From Cordia subcordata (Eukaryota > Streptophyta > Magnoliopsida > Boraginales > Cordiaceae): 64,000 nucleotides of DNA. Below, one piece after another: positions 47,149-58,391 of the stretch (positions are counted from its first letter, which is position 1; the number at the start of each line of letters is the position of its first letter). The notes below the pieces were generated by a model, which was given only the letters and a program-made list of their open reading frames with translations, was not told where the DNA came from and searched no databases. The stretch lies in contig JAPTOF010000009.1 of assembly GCA_028554755.1 (NCBI GenBank), forward strand, positions 662,501-726,500. The letters are read 5' to 3'. The position numbers and the translations under genes were made by a program.

Positions 47149-48644
47149 TCCATCCCCATGGTATTTAATTGCCTTTAATAGTTGCATTGAACATCAATTG
47201 CTTGAACCTTGCTTAATCTTTACTTGGCTTAAAAATTTACATGTGATTAATTTGCAACCAATGCTTAGTTTAAGTATTGATGGGTGCCTATCTTGATTAT
47301 TTTTGTGGTAAAATTATGAAAAATGAGTGCCTAAGAAAGTTATGTCGGGGTTGAGTTCACTCCTGCAAAAGTTTGTTGTAAAGTGTTGTATAAATGTGAA
47401 AAAAAGGGCACAAAAAGTGAAAAAAGATGAAAAATCAGAAAAAAAAAGAAAGAGAAAAAAATGCAATGCAAAATGCAACAGAAAAAGAAAGAAAAAAGAA
47501 GAAAGCAAAAGAGAAAAACCGCATTCCTTATTCAAAAGTTTGGCCCACAACGGGACCAAGAACTCAAAATTATGTGAGCAAAATTGTGTTGTGAAAGTTG
47601 AGTTGTAATGATCATAAATGTAAGCAGTCAAAGTGGACCGTCTTTCTAGTAGGTGGGCCTAGGCACGAACTCTTTTTTGAGAAAAATTGCGCATCAAGGC
47701 AATACTTCTAATATCTCTTCTTCGCATTGGCATAATCATACTTGGCTATAATCTTATATGTGCTTTAATCGATGCAAGGCTCATTTACCTAGTGTTTGGG
47801 TGCTATTGGGTAACTCATGCATGTGGTGGTATTTGTTTCGTCTTGCAATACACCAACTTACTCTTGATTTTCTCTTCGAGTTTTAATGAGTTGTAATGGA
47901 AGGATTTTTGAAGGGTTGTGTGCCTATGGTTGCATTATGAGGAGGTTGGATTGTTTTTGAAGCCTGGTAGAACTTTTGGTGAACTTAAACTTTGACTATG
48001 ATTTTCAAGGGTCATATTTTGTTGGAAAAATGCTTATTTTTGAAAAAACTCTTTTGCTGAAAAGTTGGATTTTTGGAAAATTTTTGTTGAGTCAATTGTT
48101 GTTGAATGAATTGCTACAATTGTTTTTGAAGTTAGATGCATTCTTGAGGTTTGCAAGTTGAACCACTGCAAAATAATGAAGAAAGAAAAGTAGCTTGGTT
48201 TTTGTGTGTAGAAAGAACTATTGAATGATTTGTTTATGCAGTTGCTTGCTACATATGGATCAATGATTCTTATTGATAAATTGGATTTTTAATAGATTTA
48301 CTCTAACGAGTAAATGATGACATGAGTTGGAGTTGGTTGATTGTTAAAAGCTCAAGTTTGTGATGTTTGAGATTGGGTGTTTCATGTTTTCAAGTTCTTT
48401 GCAAATTTAGTTTCATGGAAAAAAAAACTAGCTATTGGAGGTTTGGTTTTGAAGAAAAGTTACTGTAACATTGGTTTTATGCTTGAAAATGTTACATTGT
48501 TTCATAAATATGCTTGCTCCTGGGTTTTGAAAAGCTAGCACATAACTTTTCAAAATAGCACTTTTGGTCAATTATACAAGTAAATTCTATATTTTTTGCT
48601 TATTTCATGCTTGAGGGCAAGCATGGTCTAAGTGTGGGGGGATT
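47149..48644 (+). other. Tat-like Ty3/gypsy 3' region, part 2
   Basis: Continues the region cut at 36007. Contains a long purine-rich tract (47398-47518) and ends with GCTTGAGGGCAAGC (48610) and the polypurine tract AAGTGTGGGGGGAT (about 48629-48643). No credible coding frame. Confidence 0.6.
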
Positions 48645-49962
48645 TGATAAGTCCAAAATAATCACTTAATTCATAATTATTTGTGTTTGATTTTGAAATT
48701 AGATACTTACTAATTGATGTTATTTCTTATATTTTGGCACAAAAAAGGTTGGAAAAGATGATGGAAGTGATATATATGGATTGAAGGGACTTTTGGACAA
48801 GTTTGGAGCTGTTAAGAAGAAATCGCTACCTTAGACGTGCTCATGCCATAGTCTACGCGGGATTGACCAAGTTTGACCGAGAATAAAAAGATATTTTGTA
48901 CGTTTTTTGGAGAGGAATTGTCGACTAAAAATACATAGTAGTTCTAGAAGGAAAAATAATATTTTTGGAAGAGTTTTATTTTGACAAGGATTGGATTTTT
49001 GGTTATTTACCTTTTATTTTAGATTAGCATTAAAAAAGTTTCCTTATCTAAAGAAACTTGTAGGTTAACTATTTTTATGTAAATCCTCCAAGGAATTAAG
49101 TAGGAACTGTTGAAGCTTTTATTCATTATTTTTCCCAGCAAACATTTTCTTTCTTCTAGGCACCTAATTGCTAGCCTCTTACTCTAGCCAGGTTTAATTC
49201 GAAGTTTATAGTTCTACAAAATCTGTGAGATCTAACTGATTTCCTCCTTTCGCTTTATTTTGGTATTTGTGCATTTACTAATTTAAGAATTAATATTGCT
49301 TTGTGATTGTATAATTTTGTGTGCGATTATTCATTTTCTTGATAATAGGTAGCCAAATAGATTAATTTAATTAATATAATAAAAGTGGTAACCAGATTTC
49401 CTATGTAAATATACAATCTAGCTAAGAAATTTTTGCGAGATAATTGACTTTTAGAATTAAGTCTTTCTAGAGCTATAGTGCTACCATTAGATAGGCCCTA
49501 TGGGCATCTCCAAGGTTAGACTGTCTAATAGGTAAGACAATAGGGGGGGAAAATCGCAGTAGGTTTAAACTATTATCAACATTGAAAGGAAGATATGTTT
49601 GTTAGGCTGTGCTGACAATCATGACTAGTTTATCAAAATAAATGAAAGTCATCTTTGTATATAGGATCAAATTTGTAGGCCAAAATGGAGAATATACCCT
49701 AGGCTAGGTCATTTATCATTTAACTTATTTTCTTTATTATCTTGCATTATTTGTAGTCTATTATTAGTTTTCTAGGTTTTCTATTTATTGTTTAGTTAAT
49801 TTTAATTCAACCTTCCTCTTTCTTATATTTTGCTTGTTATTTCATTTTGTTATATGAAGTATATTTTATAAACCAATCCTTGTGAGTTTGACCCTTCTCA
49901 TCACTATTGCAAATAGTGAGGTAAAGTAGGAATTTTATTTTTAATAAATTCAGCACCCATCA
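48645..49962 (+). repeat. 3' LTR of the Tat-like element (~1.3 kb)
   Basis: Starts TGATAAGTCC right after the polypurine tract and ends CAGCACCCATCA. The sequence CTTGTGAGTTTGACCC near the 3' end is common in LTRs of this group (recognition by eye). No matching 5' LTR lies in the window, so the element is 5' truncated or its start was removed. Confidence 0.65.
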
Positions 49963-50177
49963 ATTCCTAGGAAGTTAGGTTGTATTGAGCTTGGACCCTA
50001 CTTCTTTTATTTTCCTTACCCCTCAAGCTCTTTTTCGTTTTATTGTTTTATCTTTTGTAAGTTTGAGAGGTAATAGGGTGGTTTTGTTCCCTTTTGCAAT
50101 CAATAAATTCTTCTTAATGATTTTTCCTAAAAAAAGGTTAATTGGTTTTAACTATATTACTTAACTACTAATTTAAT
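49963..50177. other. AT-rich flanking DNA
   Basis: No gene or recognised repeat seen. Confidence 0.5.
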
Positions 50178-50610
50178 GGTTTTATGTATAACCATATCAT
50201 ATTTAACTTTTAATTGTTTTTGTTATATTACTAATTTAAGTTTTTTTTTTAATGTTTATCCTATTATATATGCCATACATAGATTTACATCTAGGCTAGA
50301 CTATCACATTTTTACGGTTTTATATAAAATCATATCACATTTTTACGATTTTATATAAAATCATATCACATTTAACTTTTAGTTGATTTTTGTTATATTA
50401 ATAATTTAATTTTATAATATTTATCTTATGATATATATATGCCATACATAGACTTACATCTAAGGTACAACATCACACTTTTATGGTGTTATGTATAGCC
50501 ATATCACATTTAACTTTTAATCGATTTTTGTTATATTACTAATTTAACTTTATAAAACCTATCTTATTATATATGCCACACGTAGACTTATATATCAACT
50601 AGAATATGAC
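50178..50610 (+). repeat. Tandem repeat, period ~137 bp, three copies
   Basis: Units start at about 50178, 50316 and 50485 (GGTTTTATGTATAACC / GGTTTTATATAAAATC / GGTGTTATGTATAGCC) and share CATATCA(C/T)ATTT, TTTTTGTTATATTA and ATGCCA(T/C)AC(A/G)TAGA. Unit 2 has an internal ~33-bp duplication (about 50308-50373). Very AT-rich, adjacent to the pararetrovirus array. Confidence 0.8.
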
Positions 50611-50885
50611 ATTTTTTTCTGTTAATATAATTGAGTTAAATTAACTTCTTGTTATTTTCGTGAAATGTTTTTGTTTTCTTTTCAATTCTTCAATATTAAT
50701 GTGTTCTTAACATATGTTTTGTATGTGGTAGATTAGAATATTCAGGTGAATCATTGTGTGCATTGTGGGGTGGTAGTGGGTGTTTTTGTTTTATTTTATT
50801 TTATTTAATATTCAAATCAGATTCAAATACGAAAAACAATATCTAACCTCCGATCCCATATTTACTCTGCTGCCTGGGCCATTTC
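50611..50885. other. AT-rich DNA before the pararetrovirus
   Basis: No gene seen. The exact left junction of viral sequence cannot be placed; viral sequence is certain from 50886. Confidence 0.4.
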
Positions 50886-50898
50886 TGGTATCAGAGCC
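50886..50898 (+). other. Pararetroviral primer binding site
   Basis: TGGTATCAGAGCC, complementary to initiator tRNA-Met, as in all Caulimoviridae. It marks nucleotide 1 of the circular genome by convention. It is not found at the start of copy 2. Confidence 0.8.
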
Positions 50899-51082
50899 AA
50901 ATAACTATTTGATCTACCTTCTCTTTAACTGAACCAAATTAACTATACGCTGTTCCCCAACACCCATATAGTCGCGTGGTAAGTCCCTATTGTCGTCGGA
51001 GTTAGGCATTGTGTTAGGGCAGCAACGTCACTGACCGTGGTCAAAGGAATAGTGTCTAGTTAATATGTTTAGGTTATTTAGA

Positions 51083-52105
51083 ATGAACTCAAATAGTAGT
51101 ATGGCATCTGCATCCTCAGGATTAGGTCCACAGTAAATAATAAATAAACAAAAACAAAAATTTCTAGATCTTGATCAAACCCTTTCTGACTGGCAATTAC
51201 CAAAGGTTAGTCTAGATCAAGTTTACTGAACAAGTACTTTTGATTTTGCTTCTAGTTATTCAATCAAAATAGTAGAACAAACTCTTTCAATTTCAAAACA
51301 TGTTCAAAGTATTCAATTATTGTCTGACAAAGCTATTCAAAAGCATAGGCAAAAATATTTAGACATGCATCTAGGTTTAGTTCAAGTAGCTATCAAATCA
51401 CTGACTAGAGATGGTCTCAAATCTTCTGTTTTAATTGCACTTAGAGATGCTAGACACCACAAATTTGTTGATTCTTTACTTGGTACTGTAGCGTCAAGTT
51501 TATCCAAAGGTCCTATTTACTTTAACTGTTTTCCAAATTTTTCTGTGGCATTACAAGATCCAGGAGTTAATAAAACCCTAACCCTGAATCTTCAAACTTC
51601 AGGATTCGACATGGATCCTAATAATATTCCCATAGCAATAATATATAGGATACACTACAAAGTAATGAAAACACTTCTTAATCTAAAAGCCTTAAGATGT
51701 GATCCCAAAGGTAAGACTCTTTTGCTCCAATCAAATCTTGAAGATAATATAGGAAAAACTTTCGTTTCGAAAGAGATCCAGTGGGTTGAGGTAGAACTCC
51801 CCATGGATTGGACATTTCATCACAAACTTGATCCGTCCCTGCCTCAACAACATGAAGATCTTGAACAGATCACTGAATATCCAGATGGAACTGTAGAAAT
51901 TAAGTTCTCTGACAAAATAAATGATTCCCTTAGGTATAGTACTTTCGAGTTTGTCTCTCAAACTTCAAAATTTTCCTCTACTTCAGAAACCGAATCTGTT
52001 CCTGAGGTCACCTCTTCCAAATTCCAAGGTATAAGAGAAAATCCTCCTGTTCCTCAAAATGTTTACACCTTCCTCTTCTTCAACTTGTATGTCTCCAACC
52101 TTTAA
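51083..52105 (+). pseudogene. Copy 1 ORF1 N-terminus: movement protein (broken)
   Basis: The first ATG after the leader, 51083, is in frame with the open stretch 51320-52105. TAA at 51134-51136 and a TGA near 51227 interrupt the N-terminus. The body resembles the 30K-superfamily movement proteins of caulimovirids, which form tubules or pores for cell-to-cell spread. Recognition rests on the position before the coat protein and the conserved block around 51610-51710. A small deletion near 52065 relative to copy 2 moves the reading into the next frame. Confidence 0.75.
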
Positions 52106-53160
52106 TGAGATGAAACCTCTAACTCCCTGTTTTTCAAAAAACAAAGACCCTGATTTTTATATGTTAACTAGAGATTTTCAAATTGATGTCCCATATGTTA
52201 AAGCTGATTTTTACTCTTCACAAAACACTCCAAAACGTGAATGGCTTTTAAATAACTTTTCCAAAAAACAAAAGGATGATTTTTATGGAGAATGTTACTC
52301 TTTTATAAGAGAACACAAATTTAATATTTTCTTTTTTGATTGGTTTGAAATTTTCTGTGAAGCACAACAAATTGACTTTCCCTTTCAAAAAACCCTCTCC
52401 ATGGTTTAAAATTCATCAAACAAATGGCTTCTAGGTGATGATCAAGTAATTGATTCAACACTTCCTCCTTTCTCTCCTATCAAAATTCAAAATAATGAAC
52501 ATCTTGTTTCAATCGCTCCACTCAAAGGTCCTTCCTCTTTAGAACTAGAAAAAGAAGCTACTGTTAAAGATGGTAATAGGTTAATTGAATTAAATAACTA
52601 TACAAATCAATATTTAGATACGTTAGGCAATCATATTTCTAACGTCCTTTCAAACCAAAGATCTCCTTCTTCCGGTCCTCCTCCCAAACCCCAGGTCGCA
52701 CACCCATTATAAAACCTTATATTCTTCCTTCCTCTGTTAACCTCGGTTCAACTACCACATATTACCTTGACAAAATCAATTAGCAAATCGAAGCTCTATC
52801 AAAACTAACCATAAAAGGTAAAGGTAAAGCTAGTGACCCCGAGCCTCCAACGGCACCAAGAACCCCAACTATTCCTGTCTCTAAAGGAATTCAAATCAAT
52901 GAACCTTTCCCCTCTCCTTCTAGTTCGCAACCTCCTTCTGTCCCTACTTTCCAAATCAATAAGCCAAGCCAAAACAAACTAGCTGTTATTAGACAAACTT
53001 CTGATTCTGATACAGATGACGAGTCTATAGCTGAACTAGAAAATCAATTCACCCAACCAGAGTCAAAACCCTAAGTTCAATCCCTTACTACAGGTAGAAA
53101 TAGAACCCTTTAAACAAACTCATACCATAATCTTCCCAACTATTATCCTCAACCCACCCT
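52059..53160 (+). pseudogene. Copy 1 ORF1 linker between movement and coat protein
   Basis: Open 52059-52409, then stop, then a Pro/Ser-rich linker (about 52650-53090) broken by a further frameshift near 52698 and stops near 52783, 53072 and 53110. Collinear with copy 2 61302-62275. No enzyme motif. The acidic and Pro-rich content is typical of the stretch before the coat protein core. Confidence 0.65.
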
Positions 53161-54018
53161 AGTGGACATCCGATTCGAAGAACGAGCAAACTTCTCCCAA
53201 AGCTACTACTCTAATGGTTCCATTTACGAATGGAATATTGACAGCAAATCTGACTATGAAATCATCAATCTCCTTCATGAAATGACTATGGCTGCAAATG
53301 TTTTTCAACTCCATAACAAAACCAATGCTCAAGCTGCTCATACCTTAGTTTTAGGACTTACTGGCATCCTTAAAGGATGGTGGGATCATTATTTCACCGA
53401 TGCAGATAGAAACAATATCCTTACCGCGGTTAAGAAAGACACCGCTAGTAATCCAATACTTAACAAACAAGGTCAAATGACATTTGATTCTACTCCAACC
53501 CTCTTGCAAACCATAGCCCTGCATTTTATAGGAAACATGCAAAACCTTACTGATAGTTTAACCGAATCCCTTTCAAATCTCAAATGCTAGACTCTTAGAG
53601 ATTTTAGGTGGAACAAAGATGTATTTCTTTCCAGAGTTATGCTCCACTCTGACTGCAATCATCCCTTCTGGAAAGAAAATTTTCTTTTCAGACTCCTCTC
53701 TTCGCCACCAAAGTTAAAGACAAAATCACCGATACATATGTTAATATACCCTCTGATAATATAACTTATGGTCAAATGATTTATTATATTAATCAAATAG
53801 GTCTCCAATTATGTACCAATCTTAGAATTAAAAATCAATTAGAACAACAAAAAATGACTACTCGCAAAGAATTAGGTAATTTTTGTGAACAATTTGGTTA
53901 CCAACCACTTCCTCTTCCAGCTAGGAAATCCCATAACAAAGATAGGTTCAAATCCCTTCAATAAAACACCCCATAAAAAAATTACAAAAAACCCCATTGT
54001 AAGAAAAAGAACCCTCCT
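53161..54018 (+). pseudogene. Copy 1 coat protein core (broken)
   Basis: Open 53162-53590. The GILKGWWDHYFT segment near 53369 is the conserved centre of caulimovirid coat proteins. After the TAG at 53588 the frame resumes, then shifts near 53690, with another open piece at 53776-53964 and stops near 53962. The coat protein forms the icosahedral particle and, with the zinc knuckle downstream, binds the pregenomic RNA. Confidence 0.8.
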
Positions 54019-55202
54019 TTGAAAAAATTTCACAAATCATCTAAATCTGCTAACAAACCCAAAAATCTGACCTGTTACAAATGTGGCAAACCTGGTCACT
54101 ACAAAAATCAATGTAAGTTAAAACAAAAACTTAATGCGATTAATCTTAATGAAGATATCCAACACCAGATTTTTGCTCTTATCAACAACTCTTCTTCTCC
54201 CTCTTCTTCCGACTCAGAAGAATCCTTTCAAATTAATGAAATTGCCCAACAAAGCTCTTCCGAAGAATACTCTTCCTTCTTCGATGATCAAGGACCTATC
54301 TCCAAAAATTGTACCTGCCAAACCTGCACCCCAAAACTCAAACTTAATATGATTAAGAGATCTGCTACCAATCAATTACATGAATTCGCTACCCTATTTG
54401 ACTCCCCTGAAAAACAAATTGAATACCTTAAGATAATTCTAGAATTAGTTGAAACTACCCACGAAGTTTCACAAACAACTTCTTCATCTCAGGTTGTTAA
54501 CCCCCTAATTTACAATATCAGAGACATTCTTAATAGGACTTCCAAACCGAAAGAAGTAACTATCACTGATCTCCAAACTAAAATTCATCAACTAAAACAA
54601 GAAATAATCCAAATGAAATCAAAACTCGTTACTATCCACACGATTATACACACCCCAAAATCCTCTCCTTCTGACATACCCTTCACCTCAAATTCCAACT
54701 CTATTCACCCTTCACCCTCCAACCCTGATGAAAAATTATATAGAATATTTTGTCATATAACCTGGGAAAAATGGAGAACCCAAATTACCTTAGTTATTAA
54801 CAAACAAGAAACCTTTCAGTTCACTACATTAATTGACTCAGGAGCAGATATGAACTGTATCCAGGAAGGTTTAATCCCCACAAAATATTTTGAAAAAACT
54901 CGCGAACGAGTTACCGCCGCAAATGGTTCAAAACTTCATATTCAATATAAGCTTTCAAACGCTCATATTTGCAAAAAAATGGAATTTTCATCAAAACTAA
55001 TTCTCTTCTAATCAAAAACCTCGATTCTGAATTAGTTTTAGGAACTCCCTTTCTTAATTTAATTCAGCCTTTCTCCGTCTCTTCCAAAGGAATCTCTTCC
55101 ACAATGCAATCCCAAATGGTCCTCTTCGACTTTATTGACCCTCCTCAAGAAAGAAGTTTAAATATACTTAAGGATATAGCAGTCGAGAAAAACTTAATTT
55201 AA
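54019..55202 (+). pseudogene. Copy 1 zinc knuckle and aspartic protease (broken)
   Basis: Zinc knuckle with all ligands (CYKCGKPGHYKNQC) at 54073-54114. A second Cys cluster (CTCQTC) lies near 54312. A Ser-rich and coiled-coil-like stretch follows. The retropepsin-like protease has DSGAD at 54835-54849. The frame closes at 55009-55011, while the protease C-terminal part is open in another frame (54969-55202), so there is a frameshift near 54980. The protease would cut the ORF1 polyprotein. Confidence 0.85.
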
Positions 55203-56051
55203 TTCAAAAGAAATCCTCTCAAATTAATTTTCTGAAAAGATGATTTAGATTTTAAGAGACTTGAAGAACAACTTAATAGTTCCTCTTTCTAGCAACAAGT
55301 TAAGGAATTTCAAGAGAAGATAATCCAAGAAGTCTGCCATTCCAACCCAACAGCTTTCTGGGAAAGAAAACGCCATAAAGTTTCCCTTCCCTACACCAAA
55401 CACTTTTCTAAAAGCATGATTCCGACCAAATCCTGACCTATTCAAATGAACGAGCAGTTACTCAAACTGTGCAAATAATATATTGATGATTATTTGCAAA
55501 AGGGACTCATTAAGCCTAGCAAAAGTCCTTGGAGTTGCTCCGCATTCTTTGTTAACAACGTTGCTGAAATCGAGCGTGGAGCACCTAGAATGGTTATTAA
55601 TTACAAACCTCTTAACAAAGTCCTCCAATGGATAAGATACCCTCTCCCAAATAAGCATGACCTTCTTAAAAGACTAGTTCACGCCAAAATCTTTTCTAAA
55701 TTTGACATGAAATCTGGTTACTATCAAATTAAACTTAAAGAAGAAGATAAATACAAAACTGCATTTAATGTCCCCTTTGGCTAATACGAATGAAATGTAA
55801 TGCCATTTGGTCTCAAAAATGCTCCCTTTGAATTTCAAAAAATAATGAACGATATTTTCCTCCCTTTTTCAAAATTTTTTATTGTTTATATTGATGATGT
55901 TTTAATTTTTTCTGCATCAATTGAACAGCATTGGAAGCACCTGTATACCTTCTTTAATGTTGTTAAACAAAACGATCTTGCTGTCTCCGCCCTAAAAATA
56001 GTTCTTTTCAAAACACAAATTAGGTTTTTAGGTCACAATATTACCAGATGA
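55203..56051 (+). pseudogene. Copy 1 reverse transcriptase (broken)
   Basis: Open pieces 55494-55784 and 55800-56051. Visible motifs: KSPWSC/AFFV and RMVINYKPLN (55527-55620), FSKFDMKSGYYQI (about 55695-55733), and the catalytic YIDD at 55887-55898. Stops occur near 55232, 55291, 55433, 55480 and 55782. At about 56040-56055 the FLGHNI segment is followed after a gap by the next conserved block, which implies a short deletion. The enzyme copies pregenomic RNA into the DNA genome in the cytoplasm. Confidence 0.9.
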
Positions 56052-56652
56052 AATAAGGGATAAGAAACAACTTCAAAGATTCTTAGGTTATCTTAATTAT
56101 ATGTTAGAGTTTTGTCCAAACCTCACCCAATTAGCAAAACCCCTTTACCAAAGGTTATCCAAAACCCTATCTCCCTGGATGGACATCCATACCCAAATTG
56201 TCAGTCAACTCAAAGACCAAGCCCGATCTCTACCTTGTCTCCGCCTCCCTGACCTAAGTACTCCCAAAATTGTCGAAACAAATGCCTCCGAATTAGGTTA
56301 TGGTGGTATTCTCAAACAAACCCTTGGCCCCAACCAACCTGACCAAATTGTCCGTTTTACCTCAGGATTTTGGTCCAAAACACAGCAGAATTATAGTACT
56401 ATCAAAAAGGAGATTTTATCTATAGTGCTATGTATCACAAAATATCAAGATGATTTACTTAACGAAAATTTTCTTTTATGAATTGATTGCAAAGCTGCAA
56501 AAGATGTTTTACAAAAGGATGTGAAAAATCTTGCTTCAGAACAAATTTTTGCATGATGGTAAGCTCTTCTTTTTGTATTTGACTTTGATATCGAATTCAT
56601 CAAAGGTGATACTAACTCTCTCCTAGACTTCCTTACAAGAGAATTTCTATAG
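56052..56652 (+). pseudogene. Copy 1 RNase H and end of ORF1 (broken)
   Basis: Open 56101-56481, then TGA and further stops to the ORF1 terminator TAG 56650-56652. The first catalytic Asp position reads Asn (ETNAS, codon 56281-56283). The GFWSKTQQNYSTIKKEI block near 56369 carries the family's conserved Glu. The domain removes RNA from the RNA-DNA hybrid during replication. Confidence 0.82.
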
Positions 56653-56672
56653 GGCAAGAGAGAAGCAGAAGG

Positions 56673-57917
56673 ATGGCTTCACGCCATTCAAAATCCAAAT
56701 CAAAATCCAGCACCAAAGGAACTGCCTCCTCTTCCTCTTCCCAAACTCCCCAAACTTCCTAAAAGAGTCTAGGAAAGCAGTCTCAAACTCCCTTGACTCC
56801 TGCAAATCCCCCTCTCTAACTTTCAAATTTCTTCTCCCCTCTTCAAACGTATGCCCAAGCAACCCAAACACCTCCATTTTCCTCCCAATCTTCTCAACCT
56901 TCTCAAAAGGACCCTTCACTTCCAAAAAGTCAATATATTTTCAAAAACTCATTCAATCTATTCTGGATTGAGCAAAAATACTCTCATATTCAAGATCCCT
57001 GGTTCCTTCTCAAAGAATGCTTCTTTCCCCACTGTTTCCAAACCTCTGACAATCTCAAATCACAAAAGTTTTACGAGTTTATCCTCGTGGATACCAATTC
57101 CATTGAAGTCACCCATAACCAAAACTCCGACGGTCAAATAGCATACTCCAAAGTCCGCATCGAAAAAGTCCTTTCCCCCGATGATTGGAAAGCCCCTCTC
57201 AACCAATCCAAACCCTTCTCCAAAAAATTTGCCCCTCCAAGTTTCAACTATTACGAGTACAAAACTGCTTGGAATGTTCTTTTCCTTTTCCAAAACAAAA
57301 CTCATCAACACTCTTGGTATATTTTCTTCTGTAAACAATTCAAACTTGACCATACCCCTTTTTGGTTCCGCAATTGGTGGAATCTATTTGGTCCAACCAT
57401 TCAAATGTTTCCTCAAACCATCTCTCAATTCCTCAAGGATTGGCAATCGTCATACCAACCCCCTAAAAAAGGCAATTTTTTGATCCTTTGTTTGTTTTTT
57501 GTGCAGAATTCAATGTCTCATGGATTCTTTCATGGGATTTGCAAATCAAACCGGCCAGCAGGACAGATCCATCATACCTAGCAAGGAACGTCCATATCAA
57601 ATGGTAGGATGGATTCAACTACTCCAAATTCATCAAGCTCGAGCTTGAAGCATGGTTCTCAGCTCACCCCGATGCTACCTCAATTGTTTCCATAGTTCAA
57701 AAGGAATTCTTGACAAAAAAGGCACAACTTCAGGCACAACTTGCGTCTGCTCAAGACTAAAAAACAATTGATGAAAACTTACCTCAAAGAGTTTGGAGAT
57801 GATGACGATAACGACGATGACGAGCCCTCTCAGACGACGTCGGGAAGCTCATCTCAAGACCCCAATCAAAATGAAGATGATTGTTTTAGAATCAATACGT
57901 CAGCGTTCGATTACTAA
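56673..57917 (+). pseudogene. Copy 1 ORF2, function unknown (broken)
   Basis: ATG at 56673, 20 bases after the ORF1 stop. The N-terminus is basic and Ser/Lys-rich. Two early stops (about 56758 and 56814). The main body is open to 57581 and is rich in aromatic residues (segments FNLFWIEQKY, SFNYYEYKTAWN, FRNWWNLFGP). A frameshifted segment follows (about 57540-57760). The tail is acidic, with a run of Asp, and ends at TAA 57915-57917 in the starting frame. Florendoviruses have such an ORF2 of about this size with no assigned role. It is not a known inclusion-body or aphid-transmission protein by anything I can see. Confidence 0.7.
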
Positions 57918-58239
57918 CAATAGTCCAAAAATTTTGGCTGATGACGTCAGTGGTGAAAGTAGTCATCACTCAAGCAAAATCAAACTTTACTTTTCAAAAA
58001 AGTGAACAGTCCCAGACCCGTGACTCTGCCACCTTCGCAAACGACAAACGACAAACAACTTTCGGCTGAAGATTCCCTCGTGCTCCTCAAAAGAAGAAAA
58101 AGTGGTTCGCGTGATCCAACAGTCACCTCCTTTTCTTTTCTTTTTCGAAAGGTTGTCTGATTGTAATTATGTGTATTTTGTCTTTGTTCATTTTCTGGGC
58201 CTATTTAAGGTTCCAATTTGTATGTATCAAGTGTCTTTT
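57918..58239 (+). promoter_or_regulatory. Copy 1 intergenic region with pregenomic RNA promoter-like TATA
   Basis: Non-coding. CTATTTAAGG at 58201-58210 is the likely TATA element, with the transcript start expected ~30 bases later. A pyrimidine tract (58130-58155) lies upstream. It leads straight into the leader of copy 2. Confidence 0.6.
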
Positions 58240-58391
58240 TGAACCAAATAACTATATCCTATTCCCCAACAACCATATAGTCGCGTGGTAAGTCCATATT
58301 GTTGTCGGAGTTAGGCATTGTGTTAGGGCAGCAACGTCGTTGACCCTGGTCAAAGGAATGGTGTCTAGTTAATATATCTAGGTTATTCAAA

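Larger units (their letters stand above)
50886..58239 (+). mobile_element. Endogenous caulimovirid copy 1 (florendovirus/petuvirus-like)
   Basis: Order: tRNA-Met primer binding site, movement protein, coat protein, zinc knuckle, aspartic protease, RT, RNase H, then a separate ORF2 and a non-coding region with a TATA-like box. A single ORF1 polyprotein followed by an ORF2 of unknown function fits Florendovirus best; genus is inferred. No integrase and no LTRs. Homologous leader points in copies 1 and 2 (50956 and 58264) are 7.3 kb apart, close to one genome unit. All frames are broken. Confidence 0.88.

Noticed and set aside
47314..47631. Possible coding frame on either strand across the purine-rich tract
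   Set aside because: Low-complexity Lys/Glu or Phe/Leu runs caused by an A-rich tract. No homologue or conserved context.
34893..49962. G1 (ending 34892) and the LTR at 48645 as the two LTRs of one element
   Set aside because: Their starts (TGATATGTCATG and TGATAAGTCCAA) and bodies do not align, so they are different families.
50886..50898. A Copia primer binding site marking another LTR retrotransposon
   Set aside because: Same 12-mer as Copia, but it is followed by movement and coat protein and RT-RNase H without integrase, and no LTR lies upstream. It is the pararetroviral site.
57060..57353. Minus-strand frame opposite viral ORF2
   Set aside because: Antisense shadow. Caulimovirids are not known to code on this strand, and the plus frame carries the conserved protein.
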